Assembly (NCBI GenBank): GCA_029959085.1
Contig: JARWIR010000010.1
Coordinates: forward strand, 13,165,001 to 13,229,000
DNA length: 64,000 nt
Direction of reading: 5' to 3'
Source: Nemophila menziesii
Taxonomy: Eukaryota; Streptophyta; Magnoliopsida; Boraginales; Hydrophyllaceae
The notes under the pieces were generated by a model. The model ran no database searches. It saw only the letters and a list, made by a program, of their open reading frames with translations, and was not told the DNA's origin. The stretch's first letter is position 1; each line of letters opens with the position of its first letter. The position numbers and the translations under genes are program-made. Below are positions 12,051 to 22,349 of this stretch, one piece after another.

Positions 12051-13319
12051 TGTGACGTCTTAATTGGGAGCCCCATTGATAAATATTATTGATTGTTTTT
12101 TATTATTTTGATTTCTAGGTAATAATTAATTGGGTAGTTTTTTTATTGATTTTGATTTAATTTGAAATTTATTATGATGGGCACATAATTTAATTCCCTT
12201 ATCTTATGAATTACACCTAGAAGAGTGATTGATAGGTGGATCTAAATAATAATCATATAATTTTTGTCTAAGAGTCGAAAGATCTAGGCAGTTTATATAG
12301 GTGGTCTTAGATTTTTAGTTATAATCGGCTCTATAAATAGTACATAACTCGGGAGGAATTTCTTTGCTTAGAAAGTAGCCTCTCTTTACTCGAAATATGC
12401 CTAGGTGGAATTTAGAATCCTGGTCAATGCAAAGATTTCCAATTTTTCTCCTTTAATTAAGTAATCATAATAATATTTGATTTACGGAGTATAGGCATGC
12501 CAATATAGCTTCTTTGCTCTTGCAAAACCCTTAATTCAGTTTATTTTCATATTGTAATACTTAGAGCATTAATTTAGTTTAGTTTGACTCATAAAGATCA
12601 AAAAAAGTTATTGTTTCTTTTTGGTATAATGGATATTCTAATCCTTACTTAAACATTATATATTAACCTTATAATCACTGTGAAGACAATTTGCTTAAAC
12701 ACTTGTATTACTTGCTGGCATTTATACTTGCAGGGTCATGAACTTCTCAGTTCGGGTTTCATATCACACTTTGGGAGCTACCATATTCCCTCCCTTGGTT
12801 CTTTCTCATTCAACTTTCATCATCTTCAGGTTCACGGATCAATATCTCTCATTAGAATGAAGATATTATCTGGTGTATCCACAATTGGAGGTTTATGAGC
12901 GGGAGGCACCTACTGGTTGAGAAACTATTCTATAGTTTGGGTATTAAGCGCATAAAATACTTGGTCACTACAAGACATATCGCCTCACCGTTGTTAACTA
13001 TATGGTTCGTTTATATCAATGATTATATCGTTAAAGTGGGATGATGTTTATTGGATTTGGGGAAAGATTCTTCATTGTTTACTTGGGGCCTTCATATATT
13101 GTTACCAAGGAAGAGTTCATCTCGGCATCATAAGTTAGATAATATCATATTTGTTAAAAGAAAAAAATGAAGGATTGGAATCTTAAGGGTATAATCAATA
13201 AGATAATATTAATTTTAATGAGACTTATGCTCATTTTAATAGGCTTGGATCTATTAGTGTGTTATTTTCTTTTTCTTGATATATGCATTTCAAATGAATG
13301 TGATATGCAAATTTTTGAA
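12051..13319. other. Interrupting sequence inside the old copia element, no gene
   Basis: The copia similarity is lost here and returns near 13320. The part 12053-12660 starts TGACGTCTTAATTGGG and has motifs reminiscent of the Athila/Tat-like LTRs nearby (AGTCGAAAGATCTAGG and a CTATAAATAG box near 12333), so it may be a decayed solo LTR; I could not find both ends. Nothing is recognised in 12661-13319. Confidence 0.3.
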
Positions 13320-14099
13320 TCTAATAGTTGATGAAAAGATTTGTGTTAAATAACCACCTGGTTTTGAAGATGTGCCTTTTTCAAACCATTTTTTTGAATT
13401 GAAAAGTTATTAATATAGATTAAAAGATCCTCCTTCAAGCTTGGCAAAATGATTTAAAACCTTTTTTGTAAAAAATTTAGAGGGGCCGATTCGTATTCAA
13501 CCCTATTCATTTAAAAAATGTTTGAATGGTTTCCTTTTTGTGAAAATCTGTGTGGTTGATATTATTTTTTATACTGATGGTTTTATTTATGGGAACTTTT
13601 CCAAGATAATAATTAATTTGAAACCAGTATCAAATTAAACAAACTATGTAAACAACGTTAGAGAAACAAGCCAAATATAAAAAGTAACTTATATAAAGTT
13701 TGTCCTTGTAATAAGAAAGAGATCTCTACATCCATGAGCACATCTAGAAAGATTTATCAAGAGGAAGATGGTAAAAGGTTTGTAAGTAAACATATCGATA
13801 TATGTATTGTATTATGCTTTATCGTACAACCTCTGAACCAGATATTATGTTTTTCGTATACGTATATGCTAGATTCCAATCTTATCATAAAGAATTGCAT
13901 ATCAATGTTGTTAAGAGAATCTTATATTAAATGAAAGGTACGCCGAAAACTTTGCCACTGTAAATTTTCATCTTTTGAACTAGTGGACTACTTCAATGTG
14001 GATTATGCGGGTTATAGACTTGAAAGAAAGAGTACTAGTGGTACATGAAAATATTTTGATTGTTGTTGTGTCCAGATGTGTGATATAAAATTAACCTTT
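13320..14099 (+). pseudogene. copia reverse transcriptase/RNase H remnant, left part
   Basis: Degenerate readings follow the order of a copia pol: VDEKICVK*PPGFEDVPF (usual VYVEQPPGFED), a broken KLKKALYGLKQ region, VVDIIFYTDG in place of the YVDDIIFGS block, then VDYAGYRLERKSTSGT (RNase H start, usual DADWAG..D.RKSTSG). Stops and frameshifts are frequent. The reading ends where a solo LTR begins and resumes at 15567, so the RNase H domain was split by that insertion. Confidence 0.65.
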
Positions 14100-15566
14100 T
14101 GATGCATGATAACTCGCAAGTGTACGAGTCGTCAAAAGTAATAAAAATATAAGTAAAGTTCGTTCCACAAGGAATAAGAATTTACCGTGTAATTTAAGTT
14201 TAAGTTCTAAATATTTATTGGGTAAAAACAAAAACTTAAAAGAAATATATTTGTTTAGCTTTTTATTTAAGATTAATTAATAATAAATTAAAGGACTAGA
14301 AGTAAATAACTAAGATTAATACTGAGAGATCGTAGCTCAAGATTTCATACTCACAACTAGTATAACTTATGATTATTCACGATATAAGGATAAATTAGGA
14401 ATTTTACTTGTTGATTGGGATGTTAAAGTCTGCTAAGTTCCTTCAGAATAAGTAGGGTGCTTTTATCTAATCCCATCAACCACTTCCATGTGAATCTTAT
14501 GTATGTTATCTAGACACCTAAAGTTCAAATCACATGTTATTATCTAGCTAATTTAGATCTACCGATTCTCAAACTCAAAACTAAAGAATTATAGTTATAG
14601 TTTTTCAATATTAACACCTCTTCGATGCATTAGTTAATTTCTTATGTGCAAGATAAATAATTACAATAATTAAAGAATTATAATAAGCAAGCTATCCACA
14701 AATAATTATATTATCATGTAATCCCATGTATTATAGAAAATAATCACAAACCATAGCTAAGGTTCATACATGTGCAATCTAAAGCTATACTATGTTTAGT
14801 TTATATTTGGAGAGAGAAAAAATAAAATATCTTCATAATTAGAGAAAATAGATAAATGAAGGTTTACATGAATAGATTAGTAAAGAATTGATGAAATAGG
14901 TGTACCCCTCGTTCTCTCCTTTCTCCGATCCTTCCTTAGATATTTGATTCGATAAGTGCTGTGTTTTTAGCTAGAAACCTCTTTATATAGACTCCAAAAA
15001 ACTTGTGGAACAAGTTGAGCTGACTTAACTAAGTCAAAGTGGTCCAATACTGTTTTTTCTAATTCTAAAGAACTTGGGTCTCTTCAGTAAAACTGGTATG
15101 TTGTTCATGTCTCAACTCAAAATTGGACTCCCTTTTTACGAAATGTACTAGCTTCCAATATATATCTTGTGTGTATCTGAAATTCAATTACAAATTATTT
15201 TTTATAGTTTAAGCTTACTGAAATAAGCATTATGCTCGGAATTTTCATTGAGCCTCAAATAGGAAGGAATATGAGAACACTTGATCGAAATGCACTACTT
15301 GGCTCTTTTCTTAACTTGGCTTGGTTTTCCTTGTGACTTTTGAATTAATTGATTTTTATTGGGGTATAAAATCATCCATGTAGCTAGGATACATTTAATT
15401 AACACACAAATCATCTGAAAGTACTTCAAACTTACATATATCATCTAAAATTAGCTAAAAATCGAATAACAGCAAAAATTGGGATAAAATTCACAATTAT
15501 ACGTCAAACGTATAACAAAATGATGTCTCTTAAGTATATAAATCTATCCCAAAATGAGAGACGTGA
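14100..15566 (-). repeat. Solo LTR inserted in the copia RNase H remnant
   Basis: On the minus strand it starts at 15566 with TCACGTCTCTC, a mutated form of the TGATGTCTC start seen in the other LTRs here, followed by the inverted GAGACATCA at about 15520. It ends GCATCA at 14100. It lies exactly between the two halves of a copia RNase H domain, with no internal element sequence, so it is read as a solo LTR left by LTR-LTR recombination. A clean target-site duplication is not evident. Confidence 0.6.
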
Positions 15567-15800
15567 TTTGTACTATTGAATATTGGTCATTCATTAAGCG
15601 AAAAATATTTGCTCTATTCACTACCGTAGTAGAATATATGGTCGTCATCAATTATGTGTCTCAAGTGTTGTGGTTGAAACAAACCTTTTTATATTTTAGT
15701 CTATATCATAAAGCTGTGCCTATATGTTGTGAAGAACAAAATAAATATCCCATCTAACATACTAGAAACAAGTGAAAGATTTGTCACAACTTTATTTTAT
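15567..15800 (+). pseudogene. copia RNase H remnant, right part
   Basis: The reading YIEYWSFIKRKIFALFTTVVEYMVV corresponds to the SWSSKKQ..VALSTAEAEY block of copia RNase H. The next piece, VLWLKQTFLYFSLYHKAVPICCEEQN, corresponds to the LWLKQLL.. and IYCDNQ.A blocks. It continues the domain that stops at 14099. The catalytic E of the AEAEY motif survives as EY, but the IYCDN aspartate is gone. Confidence 0.65.
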
Positions 15801-16268
15801 TTGTAAGTATATGAAAAAATGTGACAATTCTCTAAATTTGTTAACTATATCCACCATTAAGTCTATATATTTACCAACAACATTTCACATTATCGAATTG
15901 AAAACATTAGAATGAAATTGTACATAATTGTGAGTTGCCAACTATATAGTACACTTCTTGTTTTAGACTATTATTACGTGAAGTATTCCATTGGTTTTCC
16001 ACTAATAAATGTATCCCTTATAATATAGCAATGAAATTAATGAACTATAAATTAATGGGTTTCATGATACATTGAGAATTATGGTCTTCAAGGAGAGACT
16101 ATTTTTAACAATAGTTCATTGAGCTCATCCTTCAAGTTTGTTTTCCATTAATCTACTTTTGTTCTTTTCTCTTATATGATTTTATTTAAATTCCTTTCTT
16201 TCTTTTTACTAGCTTCTGCCTATGATGTACAAAAAAGTGTAAGATTCATCAATGAGGTTAAATAATGG
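15801..16268. other. No gene seen
   Basis: Probably the 3' end and LTR of the old copia element, but too decayed to place a boundary. Confidence 0.3.
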
Positions 16269-16870
16269 CATTACAAGAAAATATAAATTCAAAATTAAAT
16301 CCATTACAGTTAGGCTTTAACATAGTACACCATTTATACAAAGAAACCATTCTTACTTCTTATTATACTATGTTATATGTATTGATTAACGACCCCACTC
16401 AAGCACTAGAAAAGTGGTTGTTAGTAATGTGAGTTTTGGAGACCAATAATGGTCACCGAAAGACTAGAAGAAAAAGTTAAATACTTGTGGCGAGAACAAG
16501 ATAGGTCGCTATAGATTGGATAACATTAGCGACCACAACAGTGGTCGCTAGTAAGTGTTTTAAATTTAAAATAAATACAATGAAATTTTCTACTGGACAA
16601 TAAGTGGTCTTTAGTGATTTGTACTCATTAGCGACCAATCGTGTAGTCGGTGAAGGTACTTTTACAAAAATAATTTAAAATTTCAAAAATCATCACCAAC
16701 CAACGTTGTGGTTGCTGAAGACTATAACCACATTATCGGCCAGCGTGATGGTTGGTATTTAGACTTCTGGCGAGGACTAAACATACCTTTAGCGACTGTT
16801 AATTGCAGTTTACTAAATATTTGTGTAATAAATACAATACGGGTTAAGCAGAATCTACCTAACTACTTTT
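16269..16870. mobile_element. CACTA (En/Spm)-like terminal remnant
   Basis: It starts CATTACAAGAAAAT, close to the CACTACAAGAAAA terminus common in plant CACTA transposons. Downstream are repeated subterminal motifs in both orientations built on TTAGCGACCA/TGGTCGCTA (near 16530, 16550, 16630, 16690, 16795), as expected of transposase-binding arrays. The opposite terminus and any transposase are missing. Confidence 0.5.
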
Positions 16871-17123
16871 CTTCATTTTTATTAAATCCATGATGTCTTG
16901 TAATCTCTTCTCTGGCCCTACTCCTTCTTGAGGATTTTGTGGTAAAGCTTTTTTAGCTAGATTATCGGCATAAGCTTCATGAGCTGGTTGTTGTGGAAGA
17001 GCTGGTCTATTATAATTCTGATTTTCTTGGTAAGGACCTTGACCTCCCTATTGGTAAGTGTTTTTTTGGGGATGTGGTTGATAATTACCTTGATTTGCGG
17101 CCCCGTGCAGATTTGAATACTGC
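16871..17123 (-). pseudogene. gag fragment hosting the insertion of element A
   Basis: On the minus strand the reading is QYSNLHGAANQGNYQPHPQ, then GPYQENQNYNRPALPQQP, then AKKALPQNPQEG. This is the glutamine/proline-rich linker after the zinc knuckle in the gag of A and C. It stops exactly where the terminal TGGTGTT of the A LTR begins, so A inserted into the gag of a relative. One in-frame stop is visible after NTYQ. The rest of the host element is not seen. Confidence 0.75.
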
Positions 17124-18667
17124 TGGTGTTGCCTAGGGTGTGATAAAATAATAGAATAAAAGATAGATAAACGATGCACAATTCACCCTAGACTAGCACA
17201 GTGCTGCAAGTATTACCAGACGTATGCAAGTTTTAATGATAAGAAGATTCGTTCTCAGGGACTTAGTGTGTTATACGAATGAGCAAATAGTTATGATTAG
17301 CAAATAATTAATTAAAAGAACAGAAAATAAATACAATTGATTAAGAGATAATTCATTAAAATAATGAAAATAAAAGACAAATAAATAAAATATGAGAAAT
17401 ATGAGATGAGAGATATAGCTTAGGTTTTGCTAGTATGCATTAACCGTTCTAATTCTTTCTATCAAATTCTAGTTAATAAGGGAGATAGTTAGATATTTGA
17501 TACTTAGTCAGGATTCTAAATTCCCATACCCTAGACCTTGAGAGCGACTAGGGGGGCTACGACACAACTACGAGGCAGTTTAAAATAGGGTTATCAAGCG
17601 CTACCAAGGCCCTAAGGAACAAATTCCAAACATGGTGATAGTGGTTAAAACATACCCTAATGACTATCTAGTTAGAATCGGTGTTGTCAGGACAAATATC
17701 GGTCACTAGACGTTATGTGGTGTTTCAATAATTAGACACCCCTTCGGAGCGACCATCTAACTACTATTAAGAAAGCCTAAATTGATCAGGTTTAGGACAT
17801 ACAATAATTCAAAACACATAAAAAAAATATGGTAAGCAGCTAATATCAAATTAAAATATATAATTCCAAAAGAAACTTAGATAGAAAGAAAATAGAATTC
17901 ATAGATTATACATAATGCAAAACCCAAGCTATGGGAAAATTAGTTCATACCTGAAGGAAATAAACTAAAAGATTGAATAAAAGACTTCATCTTGCTCTCT
18001 ACAATAACTCTAATGATATAAACCCTAAGGACTAATTAATGTGAGGCCAGGATGATTTACAAGGGATATAAGGGTGTATTTATAGGTGTTTAGAAGACCT
18101 AATTCATTTTCTTGGAGTAGAATACAAGTAATGGACTCCAAACCCAACTCAAATTCGTAACCCTAAAATATAGAAAAGGTAATAATCAGCCACGTTTTTG
18201 TTTTGGCCGTAACTGATTGAATACTTATCCGTTTGATGCATTCCAATAGTCAAAACTGATCGTCTTGGAAAGATCTTTAACTTTGTTTCAGACCATTCTT
18301 CAAAATTCCTAACCAATACTGAGATATGAACCCTTTGTTGTCGTGGGTGCTGGAATTCGGATTTATTTGGCAACTTTATCTTTCCATATCCTAACTTTTC
18401 CTTTCTTTTCTCCAATTTCCATGTATATCTTCTTTCCTTTATCTCTAAGAATTGACTTGGCATCTAATTAATCTCCATATATATCTTTAAAGATTCACAC
18501 TAAATAAATAATTAAACCCAATATGCTCTAAAAATAATAATTCATTAAATCAAGACTAGAAATAGGAAAGTGCACTATATCATGTGAAAATCGAGTATTT
18601 AGACTTCTAAAACACTAAAAATGATGTCTCCACTTAATATTAAATCATCAAAAATGGGGAGACATCA
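17124..18667 (-). repeat. 3' LTR of element A
   Basis: On the minus strand it begins TGATGTCTCCCC at 18667 and ends AACACCA at 17124, about 1544 bp. The first bases contain the inverted pair ATGTCTCC/GGAGACAT. It is closely related to the C LTR (same CACCCTAG..GCACAGT..CTGCAAGTATTAC end). It sits directly after a polypurine tract. Confidence 0.85.
18076..18084 (-). promoter_or_regulatory. TATA box of the A LTR
   Basis: TATAAATAC on the minus strand, within CACCTATAAATACACCC. The same box is at 33648-33656 in the C LTR. Confidence 0.5.
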
Positions 18668-18702
18668 AGACCCCAAGTCAAAGTTGTATCGTCTCGATAC
18701 AA
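18668..18702 (-). other. Hairpin and polypurine tract before the A 3' LTR
   Basis: Minus strand: TTGTATCG-AGA-CGATACAA (18702-18684), then GACTTGGGGTCT abutting the LTR. Confidence 0.7.
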
Positions 18703-20239
18703 TAAAGATAAAAACAAAGGGAAGTCTCTAAATACACACCTAGGTCAATTAAGCACGGTGGGAAAGGAGATAGCATAATATATAGAATAGACATAAAGCA
18801 ACTACTCAGAAAATTTCATGTAATAATATTTACAAACTACATACCTGTACACTTTTCATATTTACATTCAACACGGCTTGAATCAAGATTAGATTAGCTT
18901 CGCAATGTAAGAATGATTGGAACTTTACTCAGTTCACCAAGGAAGCTATAGATTGTTCATCGAACTTCACTAGTATCTAAAGATCCACTTAACTACTCTT
19001 TATTGGATCAATCACTTCTAGATTACATAGCAAAGAATCAAAAGGTCTTTAAGGTTGAAATGTTGGCTTAGGGACAGTATGATAAATAAATTTGGATAAT
19101 TTAGAGTTAGCTTTTGGCTCTCTCCTTTCTAGCCATCAGCGAATAGCCCTAGAGCTTGAGTTACTCTCATAAAACGTTTCTCACTCAACCTAATGATTTT
19201 CTTGATGCACAAAGTAGCATCCCCAATAACCCAATTAAAGCATAAAGATGCTCACAGAAAAAATTCATTTTGCCGGTCCGAATATATATTCTTTTCCAAT
19301 CACATTTTTTTCTTTTGTATAGCTATGACTCTCTTTTTTATATTGAGATATCACGCTATTTTTTCTCATATATTTTTTTTCTTTTCTTTTCATGTTTTTT
19401 AGCTTTTTTCATTCACTATTACCCCCGCAAAGGGTTACAATATGAACATGTGAATCATCATTTAAATAATAACATAGTACAATTAATAAGCTCAAAAAAT
19501 CCCAACCCAATAAAAATCCCCATAATGGTGGACCCACCACCCCAAACTCAGGCTCTAAAACAATTGTCTATGCATCGCGATTCGAGTGCGGGTCATATGG
19601 AAAAGTCCTAAAATCTAAAGGGATATGGCTTATAATGTGGTTAAATAAAAAGGCTTTAGAAAGGCTAGAAGGAGCTGGGAAGGATATAAAATATTAAATT
19701 AAATAACAGGGTGAGAAAGTTAAAAGGCTTCAAGTGGCTTCAATATGAAAGAATTGCCTTCATCATTTTCTAAACCATGCAATTTCATTATTCTCTTACC
19801 TTTAGCACGTTCATCAAATGGGTTTATCAACTAGATTGGATCTCATAGCCTACCAACCACTCAAGGCTCCTTGAGATCGAACATACTTTCTATCGCATTG
19901 CTAACTAATCTTTTCTTTACTATCAATGTGTGTTTTCCCGCAAATACTCAAAGCATACAAAATAAAATATCTCATAAATATACTACTTACTACCATTAAC
20001 TTATTGAGCTTATGCTTTTAAGCTATTAAACACACTCTACATCTAATTCCTATGTATCAAAAACTTTAATTTCTACCTAAAAACAAAAAAATGGAGATGA
20101 GAGACAACAAATCCCCACACCCCCAACAAAAAAATGAGACCTGTCCCCACGAATCGAAAAAGACTCGAAAAAGAAATTAAAATTAGCAGATAAAGCATTT
20201 ATAGAAATGGTAAGGAAGAAAGAGAACATACTCTCGAGG
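18703..20239 (-). other. 3' noncoding region of element A
   Basis: Carries the shared noncoding blocks of the family in minus orientation: CCGGCAAAATG near 19270, CCCTTTGCGGGGG near 19425, the TGAGTTTGGGG motif near 19540, and the GGGA hairpin at 20136-20155, here with three mismatched pairs. No conserved ORF. Confidence 0.7.
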
Positions 20240-21429
20240 TTATTGCCTCGCATTATCGACATCCAAGATGGGATTTGCTGGATCTTTCTTTATTTTCTCA
20301 AGGAGTGTTATGATGTGGACTTGATTGACTTTGATTTGTGTCACATCTTCGACTAAGAAAGAATGAGCTTCTTCGACTTTGTTTAAACGCTCTTCCATCT
20401 TCTCTTGCCAACTTTGCTCCTTTTCTTCTTTTGAGACTTGCGTAACTCCCGCTCCTTTCAAGACTTTCATGATCCAAGCATCGTCAATATTGTTACTCTT
20501 TTTAAACTCCAGATTCTCTTCTTCAGCCAAAATTACATTCGCTTTCGCACAAGACACGTGATCAAAGTAGGATATTTTACATTATAAATCGAGGTAGGAG
20601 AGACCGAAAATCGCATCACCTCCTCAAAGATCAACTGTGCCACATCCACTTCTTCTCCTCTCAAAATACAATTCTAATATAGAGCGTTCTTTTTACTTAT
20701 GTCCCAAATTCTTGTGTTTCCAAATACGTTGAGAAAAAGGAAATTGTGCCAAACTTTATCATCCGGTTGAAGATATTTGTAAGGCCAAGGTGCCTTCAAT
20801 TCTCCCATATGTGATTTCACTTTCTCCTTGTCTAAAACAAGCTCAAAAAGTAAATTCCAATCGAAGGTTCATTGTCTATCCACCGCTTCCCTATACTTAA
20901 ACTGGAAGTGGTTTCTAATCTCTTCAACTGTGAAAGGAACTAACTTTCCTCTAACTGGAACACAACCTTTACTATCTTGGCTAAAGAGGCCTATATAGAT
21001 ATCTGAAACTAACTCATGACATAAATCAGAACGTCTTACCATGAATGTAGACCAACCCAATCTTTCACCAAGCTCCAAGAATCTCTTGTACTCTCATTTT
21101 CCAACTTCTTTATCAAATACTCTCTCATAAGCAAAAGGTAGTTCCTTTAATTGTTTCTTTGTAGAAGCTATCATGGCCTTTGAAGCTTTCTCTTTATCTT
21201 CGGGTGTAGGACCTTTGAATTGGAAAGGTTGTGTTGTCTTCTACACAAAAAGTGGAACCTTTTTGCCTTTTTAATCAAACGCAGCTAGCTCACCTCTCTT
21301 TAAAATATCTATCTTATCCTTTGTGTTGGAACTAGAACTTTTCTCACTTGATTTCTTCTCAATAGAACCCAATACCTTGCTTTTCTTCATCTCCCTCTTA
21401 GTAGATAATGTCTCTTTTCTTTTAGTCAT
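20240..21429 (-). pseudogene. ORF2 of element A
   Basis: The start chosen is MTKRKETLSTK at 21429, before the conserved KKSKVLGSIEKKSS head. The body has ELGERLGWSTFMVRR, CHELVSDIYIGLFSQDSKGCVPVRGKLVPFTVEEIRNHF, and a C-terminal coiled coil (WQEKMEERLNKVEEAHS to TLLEKI) ending LDVDNARQ at 20240. It is the same protein as in E1 and C, about 390 residues if repaired. Here it is broken into at least three frames (head, 20869-21078 and 20240-20557). It lies upstream of the 3' noncoding region and downstream of the palindrome array. Confidence 0.7.
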
Positions 21430-21874
21430 CTCAATTAACCTCCAACTCAAAGCTTTAACCACTCTTGAAATTTGAAACTCTTGATTATTGATTGAACATG
21501 CTTTATTTGGGTTAGGAAAGGTGTTTTGATGATTATTCTATATATGGGTAAGATGGATTCTTTATGGATTTGGTAAAGATCTAAGAAATTGTTGGATGAA
21601 TTTTTGAAATTTTAGGCTTTTGATTCTTGGTTTCAATGAGTTTTGGTAAGATTTGGGTGGTTAAATCTTTTTTGTAATGATGTGGAGAGAAGATTTGATG
21701 TGTTTTTATGGTGATTGGGTAGTGTTTTGATGTCTAGGGAAGGTTTTATGAAGCTTTAATGGAGTTGGGAGAGGTTTGGAGAAGAAGGAGAGGCTTATGG
21801 ATTGTAAAATTCGTAATAGACTAACCCCCTCTTCTTTATAAACTAAAAAACATAACTTTTTTTCTCTCTCCAGC
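21430..21874 (-). other. Spacer between palindrome array and ORF2, element A
   Basis: Probably the leader of ORF2 on the minus strand. The C element has a matching leader at 37004-37430. No gene. Confidence 0.5.
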
Positions 21875-21880
21875 AGCGCT

Positions 21881-22138
21881 GAGCGGTATACCGACGGTAT
21901 GGCCCGGCATGACGGTGCGCTGCTCTTTGAAAATTCATCCTCGGCGAAAAACACTAGTCGCGCACCCGAGGCTCGTGTTTTTGTCTGGCCGGCATACCGG
22001 CGGTATGGACCGGCATACCGGTGTGGTAAGCTTTTGAAAATCAACTCTCGGCAAAGAACCCGAGACGTGTACCCGAGCACTCGTATTTTGACCCTCCGGC
22101 TTACCGGTCGTGCGGCCGGCATACCGGTAGGTAGGTCT
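21881..22138 (-). repeat. Palindrome array of element A
   Basis: GC-rich island in AT-rich DNA. Two kinds of motif alternate: a CCGG-type palindrome family (GCCGGCATACCGG, ACCGGCATACCGGT) and an ACTCGTGTTTTT/CCGAG..CGTGTACCCGAG family. About two and a half units are visible. It lies between the gag-protease stop and ORF2, as in B, C and D. Confidence 0.75.
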
Positions 22139-22349
22139 GAATATGCCTAAAAAAAAATTTTTTTCCTCCCAAACTCGATTTCTTTAATACCTGAACATCA
22201 AAAACACTAATACCTTTCTCAAATATTCAATATCAACTAAAAACAACTAAACTAAACACAAATTAAAACTATAAAAATATAAAAAATTGCGGGTTGTCTC
22301 CCGTACATGAATTTTCTTTAACGTCTTTTAAAGTTAGACGTGTTACACC
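22139..22349 (-). other. Spacer after gag-protease, element A
   Basis: AT-rich with no ORF. It includes a conserved stretch (GGGAGACAACCCGC on the minus strand) also found in C at about 37880. Confidence 0.5.

Noticed and set aside
18149..18463. 104-codon minus-strand reading in the A LTR
   Set aside because: It lies in LTR sequence; the equivalent part of other LTRs (for example 5668-5886) keeps DNA similarity but not the protein.
19193..19611. Plus-strand readings rich in phenylalanine and isoleucine
   Set aside because: They arise from T-rich noncoding sequence antisense to element A, without conservation in C or E2.
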